Positions 1 to 8,358 of a stretch of DNA of 36,910 nucleotides are shown piece after piece. The DNA lies in NCBI GenBank assembly GCA_019359015.1, contig JAHHID010000073.1:1-36910 (forward strand), in the 5' to 3' direction. The translations under genes were made by a program, and so were the position numbers. The notes below the pieces were generated by a model that was not told the DNA's origin, did no database searches, and worked only from the letters and a program-made list of their open reading frames with translations. Source of the DNA: Spirirestis rafaelensis WJT71-NPBG6. GTDB lineage: Bacteria; Cyanobacteriota; Cyanobacteriia; Cyanobacteriales; Nostocaceae. Numbering within the stretch: position 1 is the stretch's first letter; each line of letters begins with the position of its first letter.

Positions 1-1
1 C

Positions 2-901
2 TACAATAATCAACTGAGCAGTCTGCCAGAGGAATTTGGACAACTCACCAATTTACAAACGCTCTACCTCTACAATAATCAACTGAGCAGTCTGCCAGAG
101 GAATTTGGACAACTCACCAATTTACAAACGCTCTACCTCTACAATAATCAACTGAGCAGTCTGCCAGAGGAATTTGGACAACTCACCAATTTACAATCGC
201 TCTACCTCTACAATAATCAACTGAGCAGTCTGCCACAGGAAATTGGACAACTCACCAATTTACAATCGCTCTACCTCTACAATAATCAACTGAGCAGTCT
301 GCCAGAGGAATTTGGACAACTCACCAATTTACAATCGCTCTACCTCTACAATAATCAACTGAGCAGTCTGCCAGAGGAATTTGGACAACTCACCAACTTA
401 GAAACGCTCGACCTCAGCGACAATCAACTGAGCAGTCTGCTACAGGAAATTGGACAACTCACCAATTTACAATCGCTCTACCTCTACAATAATCAACTGA
501 GCAGTCTGCCAGAGGAATTTGGACAACTCACCAACTTAGAAACGCTCGACCTCAGCTATAATAAAAAATTGAGCAGTCTGCCAAAGGAATTTGGACAACT
601 CACCAACTTACAATCGCTCGACCTCTACAATAATCAACTGAGCAGTCTGCCAAAGGAAATTGGACAACTCACCAACTTACAAACGCTCAACCTCAGCGAC
701 AATCAACTGAGCAGTCTGCCAGAGGAATTTGGACAACTCACCAACTTACAATCGCTCGACCTCCGCAGCAATCAACTGAGCAGTCTGCCAAAGGAATTTG
801 GACAACTCACCAACTTACAATCGCTCAACCTCACCAGTAATCAACTGAGCAGTCTGCCGCATGAAATTGTCCAACTCCAAAAACTCGAATATCTGGATCT
901 G
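2..901 (+). repeat. 69-bp tandem repeat array encoding leucine-rich repeats
   Basis: Eight exact-length 69-bp units run from 2 to 553, then one 72-bp unit (554-625) and four more 69-bp units to 901. The first units are nearly base-identical, while the last ones diverge. Each unit encodes one 23-residue LRR. Identity well beyond what protein function demands points to recent unequal crossing-over or gene conversion, so repeat number may differ between strains. The array continues out of the window. Confidence 0.93.
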
Positions 902-1504
902 CGTAGTAACCCAATCCCCATTCCACCTGAGATTTTGGGACCAAAGGAATTGTCTCAAAATCCTGGGGATGTAAGCGAGATTCTCGATTTCTATTTCCGG
1001 GTGCAAGATCCCAAGGAAACTGAACTTATCTACGAAGCAAAATTCTTAATTATTGGTGAAGGAGGAGCCGGTAAAACTTCTTTAGCAAAGAAAATTGAAA
1101 ACGAAAGCTACGATCTCCAGTCGAATGAGAAATCAACCGAAGGCATTGACGTGATCCGCTGGCACTTCACACACCCCAACGGAAAAGACTTTCGCGTCAA
1201 TATTTGGGATTTTGGCGGTCAGGAAATCTACCACCAAACCCATCAGTTTTTTCTGACAGAACGTTCCCTTTATGCGTTAGTGGCAGATAATCGCCAAGAA
1301 AACACCGATTTTTATTGGTGGCTGAAAGTTGCGGAACTCTTGAGTGACAATAGCCCAGTTCTCATTATCAAAAACGAAAAACAAGACCGTCACTGTGAAA
1401 TAAGCGAGCGATCCCTGCGATATGAATTTACCAATTTAAAAGAAGTTCTGGCAACTAACTTAGCCACCAATCGTGGTTTATCAGAGATAAAAAATGCCGA
1501 TTAG
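2..1504 (+). CDS. LRR-Roc GTPase, N-terminal part of an interrupted Roco protein (5' end outside window)
   Basis: The frame is open from base 2, so the gene starts left of the window; the TTG at 569 is not a real start. About 13 leucine-rich repeats (2-901, consensus LSSLPEEFGQLTNLQSL) are followed by a Ras-like Roc domain. It shows the P-loop GEGGAGKTS (1055-1081, Lys codon at 1073), switch II WDFGGQE (from about 1207) and a G4-like segment NEKQD (near 1375). Roc domains bind and hydrolyse GTP and are normally followed by a COR dimerisation domain. Here the frame stops at TAG 1502-1504, and COR resumes in the same frame 33 bp later. In other cyanobacterial Roco proteins the two are continuous. 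I infer a nonsense-interrupted gene; readthrough or a two-polypeptide product is possible. The LRR array is probably the sensing surface. Certain on domains, uncertain whether it is functional. Confidence 0.88.
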   Translation, partial: YNNQLSSLPEEFGQLTNLQTLYLYNNQLSSLPEEFGQLTNLQTLYLYNNQLSSLPEEFGQLTNLQSLYLYNNQLSSLPQEIGQLTNLQSLYLYNNQLSSLPEEFGQLTNLQSLYLYNNQLSSLPEEFGQLTNLETLDLSDNQLSSLLQEIGQLTNLQSLYLYNNQLSSLPEEFGQLTNLETLDLSYNKKLSSLPKEFGQLTNLQSLDLYNNQLSSLPKEIGQLTNLQTLNLSDNQLSSLPEEFGQLTNLQSLDLRSNQLSSLPKEFGQLTNLQSLNLTSNQLSSLPHEIVQLQKLEYLDLRSNPIPIPPEILGPKELSQNPGDVSEILDFYFRVQDPKETELIYEAKFLIIGEGGAGKTSLAKKIENESYDLQSNEKSTEGIDVIRWHFTHPNGKDFRVNIWDFGGQEIYHQTHQFFLTERSLYALVADNRQENTDFYWWLKVAELLSDNSPVLIIKNEKQDRHCEISERSLRYEFTNLKEVLATNLATNRGLSEIKNAD

Positions 1505-1537
1505 CTTATCAGCAACCTTCCCCACATCAATACACCT

Positions 1538-3589
1538 TTGCCCAAAGTCTGGGTCAGAGTCCGTTCTGACTTAGAAAACGACTTTCGCAACTACATTAAT
1601 CTTGAAGAATACTGCCAACTTTGCCGAGTCAATAATTTAACTGACCGTAAAGATATGCTACGGCTAAGTCGCTATCTGCACGACCTCGGTGTTTGCCTTC
1701 ACTTCCAAGATGATTCTACACTTAAACATTACATCATTCTGAAACCCGAATGGGGAACCACTGCTGTCTACAAAGTATTAGACAATAAAACCGTCAGGCA
1801 AAATCTGGGACGTTTTACCAAAAAAAATCTTTCTGATATCTGGCAGGACGAATATGCTGATATGCAAGATGAACTGCTGCAACTAATGATCCGGTTTAAA
1901 CTTTGCTACCCAATCCCTAATCGTCCCGGCAACTATATTGCACCGCAACTACTCGATATCAACCAACTTGACTACACCTGGGAAAAATCCCATAATTTAA
2001 TTTTGCGCTACAAATACGAGTTTATGCCCAAGGGTATGCTCACCCGCTTCATTGTTGAGACACATCCTTGGATTGAACAGCAAAACCTCGTTTGGAAAAG
2101 CGGTGTTGTCCTCAACAAAGACCAAACTCGCGCCGAAGTCATTGAAAACTACAATCAAAAAGAAATTAAAATCCGTATAGCCGGAAATCGCAAGAAAGAA
2201 TTGCTCGCAGTCGTCACTCACGAACTCGAAAAAATCCACAACTCTTTTGAGCGTTTGCAGTATAACACTCTAGTTCCCTGTAACTGCACAGTTTGTGAAG
2301 GAAGTCCCAAACCTTATTCCTACCCTCTGGATAAATTGCGTAAGCGCTTGAAAGCTCGTAAGTATGAGATTGAGTGCGAGGAGAGCTATGAAAGCGTCGA
2401 TATCCGCAGGCTAATTGATGATGTCAATTTGCAACCCGTGGAAGCAGAAGAAAAACTTAATTCCCCAACACCACTACAAGACGAACTGTCTAAGGCGAAA
2501 GATAATTCATTTAAAAATCAAACTACCATGAATTACCACGATTTTCAAATATTCGTTAGCAAAGACAGCAAGATTCGCGCTTCCTCAGAACAAGGTGACG
2601 AGTCGGGTGAATTGCGGTTGGAGATGAACAGAATTAAGCACACATTGAAACTGATTGAGCATCAAGTGAAAGATGCCGATTTACTTAAAGGACTAGGCAA
2701 CGAACTCTACCAAGCACTTTTCCCTATAGATATTCGCGGTCAATTGCGTGCTACAATGGCAGGCGCACAAGCAAATGGATACGCTGTACGCTTGCGCTTG
2801 GTATTTGACTCCCCAGAACTAGCCGCGCTACCGTGGGAATTTCTCTACGATGAGACAACCAACACCTTTTTAGCAAACAACACCCAAACCGCGCTCTCGC
2901 GTTATATTGACGTTCCCCTACAAAAGCGCGAACTGCAAACCGCTACCCTACCGCTGAAAATCTTGGTAGTCATCTCCAGTCCCACTGACATGTGTCGCTT
3001 AGACGTTGACACGGAAGAAAAGCTGATCCGTGAAGCACTGCAAAAACACATAGATGCAGGGCAAATTGAGTTAGATGTGCTACCAGAAGCCACCATCCGC
3101 AACATCAACCAAAAGCTGCGCGAAAAGCCTTACAATGTCTTTCACTTCATCGGTCACGGTATCTTTGAAAACAATAAAGGCTTTATTGCCCTAGTAGATA
3201 CCAATGGCAAATCAAAATTCTTAGATGATGAGAATTTCGCCAACTTCTTTCTAGGCAATCGTAGCTTAGGATTAGCTGTCCTAAATTCCTGTAAAGGAAC
3301 GGGAATGTCTGACCAGCAAGTATTTGCAGGTATAGCACCCAACCTCGTCCGTCGGGGAATACCCGCAGTAGTCGCCATGCAATATCCTATCTTAGACCAC
3401 ACCGCCAAGCTTTTTGCTGACGAATTTTACCGCACCCTCGCACTAGGCTACCCTGTAGACGCAGCCATCCAGACAACCCGCAACGCCATCTCTATGGAAA
3501 TCGGACTCGATAAACCTGACTTTGCCACACCAGTGCTTTATATGCGGGCTAAAGATGGAATTATCTTGAGTGGGTTAAAAAGCGTATAA
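1538..3589 (+). CDS. COR domain fused to CHAT caspase-like protease (C-terminal part of interrupted Roco protein)
   Basis: This is the same reading frame as the upstream LRR-Roc ORF. Residues about 1-310 are a COR-type domain (LGVCLHFQDD, ILKPEWGT). After a short linker (2460-2527) comes a CHAT domain (about 331-683), a caspase/separase-like cysteine protease fold. The catalytic pair is visible: His540 in FHFIGHG (codon 3155) and Cys585 in LNSCKG (codon 3290). The stated start is a TTG with no ribosome-binding site; coding really begins just after the TAG at 1504. The next in-frame ATG codons are 1655 and 2528. ATG 2528 opens MNYHDFQIF, which resembles the N-terminus of stand-alone CHAT proteins, so COR and CHAT may have fused by loss of a stop. 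Bacterial CHAT proteins act as proteases in immunity-like systems; the target here is unknown. It converges on the ATPase-WD40 gene. Confidence 0.85.
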   Translation: MPKVWVRVRSDLENDFRNYINLEEYCQLCRVNNLTDRKDMLRLSRYLHDLGVCLHFQDDSTLKHYIILKPEWGTTAVYKVLDNKTVRQNLGRFTKKNLSDIWQDEYADMQDELLQLMIRFKLCYPIPNRPGNYIAPQLLDINQLDYTWEKSHNLILRYKYEFMPKGMLTRFIVETHPWIEQQNLVWKSGVVLNKDQTRAEVIENYNQKEIKIRIAGNRKKELLAVVTHELEKIHNSFERLQYNTLVPCNCTVCEGSPKPYSYPLDKLRKRLKARKYEIECEESYESVDIRRLIDDVNLQPVEAEEKLNSPTPLQDELSKAKDNSFKNQTTMNYHDFQIFVSKDSKIRASSEQGDESGELRLEMNRIKHTLKLIEHQVKDADLLKGLGNELYQALFPIDIRGQLRATMAGAQANGYAVRLRLVFDSPELAALPWEFLYDETTNTFLANNTQTALSRYIDVPLQKRELQTATLPLKILVVISSPTDMCRLDVDTEEKLIREALQKHIDAGQIELDVLPEATIRNINQKLREKPYNVFHFIGHGIFENNKGFIALVDTNGKSKFLDDENFANFFLGNRSLGLAVLNSCKGTGMSDQQVFAGIAPNLVRRGIPAVVAMQYPILDHTAKLFADEFYRTLALGYPVDAAIQTTRNAISMEIGLDKPDFATPVLYMRAKDGIILSGLKSV

Positions 3590-3640
3590 GCAAAAACGCC
3601 CACAGCCTCAGGCTTCCAGCTTGGGGGTTCTAGGATGTGT

Positions 3641-3780
3641 TTTCGCTCTTGCCCGACACCCTGAAGGGTGCGGCTATACGAACGAAGTCCGCCTGCGCGG
3701 ACTACGGAAAAATAAGCCTTTCAGCCTGCGAAGGCAGGCTTTGTTCGTATAGCCCCAGGCTTCTAGCCTGAGGGCTTTTC
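3641..3780. repeat. 140-bp multi-hairpin dispersed repeat, copy 1
   Basis: It lies between the convergent Roco and WD40 genes. A near-identical 140-bp copy is at 8993-9132 in the same orientation. It contains a CACCC-TGAA-GGGTG hairpin, an outer stem GCTATACGAAC/GTTCGTATAGC enclosing two hairpins (AGTCCGC-CTGC-GCGGACT and AGCCTGC/GCAGGCT), and a final CAGGCT/AGCCTG hairpin. No coding potential is visible. It could be a non-autonomous mobile repeat, and between convergent genes it could also end transcription on both strands. Confidence 0.85.
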
Positions 3781-3796
3781 GGAGACCGAAAACACC

Positions 3797-6625
3797 CTAC
3801 CTACCACAAACCTGCTTCCCCACATCAGGATGTGTAGAAAGATAATCTTTTAGCCATCCGCAACTTCGTGCTAGCAGTTCATCCAAACCCTCAACCGGAC
3901 GCAACTGCACAGTATTCTCACCAACCACAATCGCAATTAGCTTACCATCATTGCTCAACACTCCCTGACTAGCTTGATATTCAGCAAACTGCTGCCAAGT
4001 ATCGCCTACTTGAGTCCATAAGCGTAGTGTACCGTCAAATGAAGCAGTGGCAACCGTCTTGCCATCAGGACTAAACATCACCTTGTTAACTTCTCCGTTA
4101 TGCTTGAGAATGGCAAGTTCCTTACCTTGCAGGTTCCACAACTTCGCTGTACCGTCATCTGAAGCAGTCGCAATCGTCTTGCCATCAGGACTAAACGCTA
4201 CGTTGTTAACTTCTCCGTTATGCTTGAGGGTGGCAAGTTCCTTACCTTGCAGGTTCCACAACTTCGCTGTATTGTCACCTGAAGCTGTGGCAATCGTCTT
4301 GCCATCAGGACTAAACGCTACGTTGTTGACGAATTCGTTATGCTTGAGGGTGGCAAGTTCCTTACCTTGCAGGTTCCACAACTTCGCTGTTTTGTCAAAT
4401 GAAGCTGTGGCAATTGTCTTGCCATCAGGACTAAACGCTACGTTGTAGACGTATTCGTTATGCTTGAGAATGGCAAGTTCCTTTCCTTGCAGGTTCCACA
4501 ACTTCGCTGTGTTGTCCCATGAAGCAGTGGCAATTGTCTTGCCATCAGGACTAAACGCTACGTTGCTGACCGCATTGTTATGCTTGAGAATGGCAAGTTC
4601 CTTACCTTGCAGGTTCCACAACTTCGCTGTGTTGTCCCATGAAGCAGTGGCAATTGTCTTGCCATCAGGACTAAACGCTACGTTGCTGACCGCATTGTTA
4701 TGCTTGAGAATGGCAAGTTCCTTACCTTGCAGGTTCCACAATTTCGCTGTTTTGTCAATTGAAGCTGTGGCAACCGTCTTGCGATCGGGACTAAACGCTA
4801 CGTTGATGACCACTGAGTTATGCTTGAGAATGGCAATTTCCTTACCTTGCAGGTTCCACAATTTCGCTGTATTGTCATATGAAGCAGTGGCAATCGTCTT
4901 GCCATCAGGACTAAACGCTACGTTGTTGACCAATTCGTTATGCACTAATCGATTTTTCTGGTGAATATTTTCTAAAGTAGTTTGCAAAGCTAACATCGGG
5001 TTGACAGTCGGATATTCTTTAACTGAGCGATTATCTTTGACTAATTTTTTTAATTCTTTTGCAGGTTGTATCGCTTCAACTAAATCATCAACACTAGGAA
5101 ACTCAGAGAACCGCAAGATACGTGCAGATGATTGTTCCAAACCTGTGGCAGTTTGTGCTATTCTAAACTGCTGCCAACCATATGCAGCGAATCCTAAAGA
5201 AGCAACTGCCCCAATTGCAGTCAAAGACAAAATCCACCTAGCTTTCTGTTGTGCAGCTGCTAAAACTTGATTTGCTTGCTTTTCTGTCTCTAAAGCTTTT
5301 TCTGCTTGTTGTCGCGCTTGTGCCAAAATTTGATTAGCTTCTTTTTCAACTGCTAAAGCTGCTTGTTTATAAAACTCCTGACTGGCAGATAAATATTGAT
5401 AATCGAGATTGCTTAAACTCTTGTCAGTTGACCATTGTAAAGCTTCTTGCAAAGCTTGCCCCCGCAACAGACGCGAATTATCTTGTGATTGGGAAGCAAC
5501 CCAGGCATTGATTGTATCAGCATATGGGCGAAGTTTTGCAAGTTCTTTGTCGCACCACTCCTGATTAAATATCGTCTCATAAATTTGGTTATAAATTCGC
5601 AGCTTGCCACCACGTTTCACAGCCAACCCGGTTAAACGCAGTTCTGTTTGTTCAACGCTATCGTCAGCTTCTATCTCTTTCTCTCGCAAAATCTGCTGAC
5701 ACAAAGCTAATAATCGTCCGGTACGCTGTTCGCTACTTCGCAACAGTCTATCTCGAATTGTTCTTAAATGCTCTGGCTCGTCTTGCGTTTCCCAATTCTG
5801 AATAATCTTATTTTGAATAACATCAGCAACTATTTCTGGTGTTGGCAATGATTGATTGGCAAATTTCACCACCAACTTACAAACCTTTTGCGTGAGAAAT
5901 GGTTGTCCACCAGTCCAATTCAATACAGCTTGCATTAATACTTGCTCTTCATCAACAACTGCTAATCCGGTTGCAAGTGGTTGCGCTTCTTGCAGTTGAA
6001 ATCCGCTTAAATCAATTGCTCTCCCAATATTAAATGGTGTCCGTCGCTTATCGCCAATTAAATCAGAAGGTGTTGATACACCCAACAGTGCAAATGTCAA
6101 GCGGTTATATATCGGTTGGTCTGCACGTCGGTTGTAACAGTCGCGGATAACGGCGAAAAAATCATCTAATTTGAAATTGATGCTGAGGATACTATCAATT
6201 TCATCAATAAAAATAACAATATTTTCTCTAATTGACTTTAGCAGCACAGTTTCGATAAACTTACTTAAATGCTGCACTGGTGAGAGCAAATTATTCTCTG
6301 TCCACCAATCATCTAAATCAAACTCATTATAAAGCCCAAATGTCCCAACAATAGTATCAATAATCCCCGCATACCATTCTACTGGGGTAATATCTGACGT
6401 ACCGATCGCTGTAATATCAATTGCCGCACAAGCAATTCCTTCAGATTGCAATCGCTGCATCACATGCACCCGCAAGCTTGATTTCCCCATTTGCCGAGAA
6501 TTTAGTACATAACAAAATTCTCCCGCTTGCAAACTTTCATAAAGTTCGGTATCAGCTTTGCGGGTGACATAAGTTAAAGCATCTTCAGGGAGACTACCTC
6601 CAACTTGATATTGATACTGCGTCAT
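3797..6625 (-). CDS. AAA-like ATPase with transmembrane segment and WD40 propeller
   Basis: A 942-residue protein with three parts. Residues 1-360 form an AAA-like ATPase (PF14516-type) with P-loop NSRQMGKSS (Lys48) and Walker [10 protein letters not shown] (Asp141/Glu142). Residues about 418-462 are an Ala/Gln/Glu-rich probable coiled coil, followed by one membrane segment (464-484). Residues about 566-905 carry eight 40-residue WD40 blades ([23 protein letters not shown]) plus a degenerate ninth. This layout recurs in cyanobacteria and resembles STAND-type signalling ATPases: the propeller binds a ligand and the ATPase switches state. The ligand is unknown. Seven blades keep the same backbone and vary mainly at two short loops, as in rapidly diversifying propellers. 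It starts at ATG 6625 and stands alone, convergent with the LRR-Roc-COR-CHAT gene. Confidence 0.92.
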   Translation of the reverse strand: MTQYQYQVGGSLPEDALTYVTRKADTELYESLQAGEFCYVLNSRQMGKSSLRVHVMQRLQSEGIACAAIDITAIGTSDITPVEWYAGIIDTIVGTFGLYNEFDLDDWWTENNLLSPVQHLSKFIETVLLKSIRENIVIFIDEIDSILSINFKLDDFFAVIRDCYNRRADQPIYNRLTFALLGVSTPSDLIGDKRRTPFNIGRAIDLSGFQLQEAQPLATGLAVVDEEQVLMQAVLNWTGGQPFLTQKVCKLVVKFANQSLPTPEIVADVIQNKIIQNWETQDEPEHLRTIRDRLLRSSEQRTGRLLALCQQILREKEIEADDSVEQTELRLTGLAVKRGGKLRIYNQIYETIFNQEWCDKELAKLRPYADTINAWVASQSQDNSRLLRGQALQEALQWSTDKSLSNLDYQYLSASQEFYKQAALAVEKEANQILAQARQQAEKALETEKQANQVLAAAQQKARWILSLTAIGAVASLGFAAYGWQQFRIAQTATGLEQSSARILRFSEFPSVDDLVEAIQPAKELKKLVKDNRSVKEYPTVNPMLALQTTLENIHQKNRLVHNELVNNVAFSPDGKTIATASYDNTAKLWNLQGKEIAILKHNSVVINVAFSPDRKTVATASIDKTAKLWNLQGKELAILKHNNAVSNVAFSPDGKTIATASWDNTAKLWNLQGKELAILKHNNAVSNVAFSPDGKTIATASWDNTAKLWNLQGKELAILKHNEYVYNVAFSPDGKTIATASFDKTAKLWNLQGKELATLKHNEFVNNVAFSPDGKTIATASGDNTAKLWNLQGKELATLKHNGEVNNVAFSPDGKTIATASDDGTAKLWNLQGKELAILKHNGEVNKVMFSPDGKTVATASFDGTLRLWTQVGDTWQQFAEYQASQGVLSNDGKLIAIVVGENTVQLRPVEGLDELLARSCGWLKDYLSTHPDVGKQVCGR
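4041..4950 (-). repeat. 120-bp tandem repeats encoding WD40 blades
   Basis: The blades repeat with an exact 120-bp period. Bases 4485-4621 and 4605-4741 are identical over 137 bp, a very recent duplication of one blade. The remaining units differ mainly where the codons for blade-face residues lie (between SPDGK blocks). Confidence 0.92.
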
Positions 6626-6677
6626 GAACTACTCACATGCACTTTTCGCCATTGTTGCACTTATGTGTAAAATATCT

Positions 6678-7031
6678 TCAAAATGGAACACACATGATCT
6701 GATTGATCCATTCCTCAGCAGTTGAGACTTCCCACACCAAGATAAGTGCATCAATCGCTTCGCTGATCGGGAGACTTTGAGAAACAATCAGAACGCCAGA
6801 ACTGGTTTGCGACAAGATGAACTGACCAAACTCGGTCGGCATGGTTTTACGATCATGCGTAACAAGCACCCTGCCATCTCGTGCTGCAAATGCTAAGACT
6901 TCTGGATCTTTGAGACCTTCAAACCCTGCCTCATTGGCTGACTGAAAATCCAAGCTGGGTTGTCTGCGGATTACCCCAGTTACAATTGCTTGTCTGAGGT
7001 CAGCATCAGCTTGGAATCGAGCCTTTGTCAT
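6678..7031 (-). CDS. DUF5615 PIN-like protein, probable toxin
   Basis: A 117-residue protein of the DUF5615 (Mut7-C/PIN-like) family. Acidic residues typical of PIN-like nucleases are visible: Asp8 and Asp10 near the N-terminus (FQADAD), the GLKDPEVLAFAARDGRVL block and the HDRKTMP motif. Such proteins are predicted RNases and usually sit downstream of a DUF433 gene, as here. Its ATG overlaps the stop of the upstream DUF433 gene as ATGA (7028-7031), so the two are translationally coupled. The toxin role is inferred from family and context, not shown. Confidence 0.82.
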   Translation of the reverse strand: MTKARFQADADLRQAIVTGVIRRQPSLDFQSANEAGFEGLKDPEVLAFAARDGRVLVTHDRKTMPTEFGQFILSQTSSGVLIVSQSLPISEAIDALILVWEVSTAEEWINQIMCVPF

Positions 7032-7360
7032 ACCGAGCCTTGCTTTTGGGCAAGAGATGCTTTCAATTTTTGGTATAGAAGCGGACTCTTTTCTCTAAAG
7101 GACTGTTGCAACTGTTGAAATTCTGCTGAACCTTCTTCTAAGTACACATCAATCATTTCTCGGTTAGCAAGATAGAAAGCGATCGCACCATAGACTTGCT
7201 CTAGTGACAATAGCGGGAAGTTTTGGGCAATGCTTTCAGGGGACTCTCCGTTCAAGAACGAATAAACAACTGAATCTAGGGAAATGCGTGTTCCTTCGAT
7301 CCAATATCCTTTGTCTCGCTGCTCAACATACTGCTTTATTGGGGTGGGTGCTAATGTCAT
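7028..7360 (-). CDS. DUF433 protein, probable antitoxin
   Basis: A 110-residue protein. The DUF433 core spans residues about 8-75 (RDKGYWIEGTRISLDSV, then ESPESIAQNFPLLSLEQVYGAIAFYL), a winged-helix/HTH-like DNA-binding fold. It is the first gene of a two-gene unit with the DUF5615 protein and overlaps it by 4 bp. By analogy with VapB-type antitoxins it should neutralise its partner and repress their shared promoter upstream of 7360. Autoregulation is inferred; I see no convincing operator. Confidence 0.82.
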   Translation of the reverse strand: MTLAPTPIKQYVEQRDKGYWIEGTRISLDSVVYSFLNGESPESIAQNFPLLSLEQVYGAIAFYLANREMIDVYLEEGSAEFQQLQQSFREKSPLLYQKLKASLAQKQGSV

Positions 7361-7624
7361 AAGACGAACGATTGCTCACTACATAAATATTAAGCGATCG
7401 CCTGCGGTGCTTGCTAGCCTACGCCCAATCATTGATATTTGTATAGACTGCATTAGAACCGTTACAGGTAGTGATTAATGGGCAGCGAGAAGTAGCGCGA
7501 ATTTTGGCGCTTAGGAGCGATCGCGCAAATAGAGCGGCAGTCTGAAACCGATGATTGGTAACGTTGCCCATCATCCACCGCACATATCAAGAGCGATCTC
7601 ACCAACAATCTTTGTACGGTGGGG
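7361..7624. other. Intergenic stretch, no gene recognised
   Basis: 264 bp with two HIP1-like sites and no convincing ORF on either strand. It must contain the promoter for the leftward DUF433/DUF5615 pair. The rest may be decayed sequence. Confidence 0.5.
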
Positions 7625-8002
7625 TTAAACCGCGTTTAGCTTGTTCAGTTCCACGCGACCACCCTCAATTGCTTGAACTGTTAGCTGATAGCCCTCCATC
7701 AGCGACATCCCAATCAGTGGCTCTGAATCAGCTTCATCAATAGGAATTGTAAGAATTGCTCCGTCCCACAAGACAACCGCTTCGTACACGTTAAATATAC
7801 ATTCGCTACCATCTCCCAGAATGGCTCGTCCTCGTCGTTTCCAGATTAGTCCCAGTTCGGCAATAATACTTGGAGGCAATGATAGCCAGCCGTTAAAACC
7901 TGTGTCCACAATAACATCTTGCGTGTAAATCTGCCCCGTGACACTATAGATTGATAGTGGAATGATTGGCTCAAAATCCCCATTGACGATTCCAGCGATC
8001 AT
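7625..8002 (-). CDS. Retropepsin-like (clan AA) aspartic protease
   Basis: About 125 residues from ATG 8002 (MIAGIVNGDFEPIIP). This start is preferred over an upstream in-frame one because it overlaps the stop of the preceding gene as ATGA. Residues 30-45 contain IVDTGFNGWLSLPP, the DTG active-site motif of single-domain retropepsin-like proteases that work as dimers. A second conserved block, SEPLIGMSLMEGYQL, lies near residue 100. Such short clan AA proteins are common in cyanobacteria, often next to a 90-residue partner like the one here. The substrate is unknown; a toxin-antitoxin-like relationship is possible but not shown. Confidence 0.82.
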   Translation of the reverse strand: MIAGIVNGDFEPIIPLSIYSVTGQIYTQDVIVDTGFNGWLSLPPSIIAELGLIWKRRGRAILGDGSECIFNVYEAVVLWDGAILTIPIDEADSEPLIGMSLMEGYQLTVQAIEGGRVELNKLNAV

Positions 8003-8271
8003 ACAGTCTTCTTCAAGCGTCCCCCAAATCGACGCACATGACGGGAGCCAACACGAACAATCCAGATTTGAGCGTCTGGATGATGAGCTTCGAGACGATT
8101 GCAAGCAGCTACTTCGCTACTATCAATTTCCCAGTCACCCGTTTCAATGTCAATCGCCACAATCTTGCCGTAATTGCCAGCTTCGACTTGTTGACAAATC
8201 TGAGTTTCATAGATTTCGTCACCACGTCTAGCAAATTCTTCTTTGCTGTAGCGGGGTTGTCGGAGTGTCAT
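7999..8271 (-). CDS. Conserved cyanobacterial 90-residue protein paired with the aspartic protease
   Basis: A 90-residue charged protein, MTLRQPRYSKEEFARRGDE at the start. A central section KIVAIDIETGDWEIDSSE is followed by IWIVRVGSRHVRRFGGR. I do not recognise a named domain. Its stop overlaps the protease start by 4 bp (ATGA), so the two are coupled. The KEEFARRGDEIYE helix and the compact β-rich remainder suggest a small adaptor or antitoxin-like protein, but no function can be assigned. Confidence 0.72.
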   Translation of the reverse strand: MTLRQPRYSKEEFARRGDEIYETQICQQVEAGNYGKIVAIDIETGDWEIDSSEVAACNRLEAHHPDAQIWIVRVGSRHVRRFGGRLKKTV

Positions 8272-8358
8272 AGGGTTGACCTCGTTTCGGCTTTACTCCT
8301 CTATCTTAGTTTGGGTGACACCTTTGGGGTATTACCGGAATTTATGGGTAAAGTATCT

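Noticed and set aside
569-571. TTG as start of a 311-residue LRR protein
   Set aside because: The same frame is open to base 2 with eight further LRR units upstream, so this TTG is internal.
2-901. CRISPR-like array from regularly spaced repeats
   Set aside because: The units are contiguous 69-bp coding repeats without spacers and encode leucine-rich repeats.
4047-4964. Two plus-strand repetitive ORFs
   Set aside because: They are antisense shadows of the WD40 repeats, and the periodicity is inherited from the minus-strand gene.
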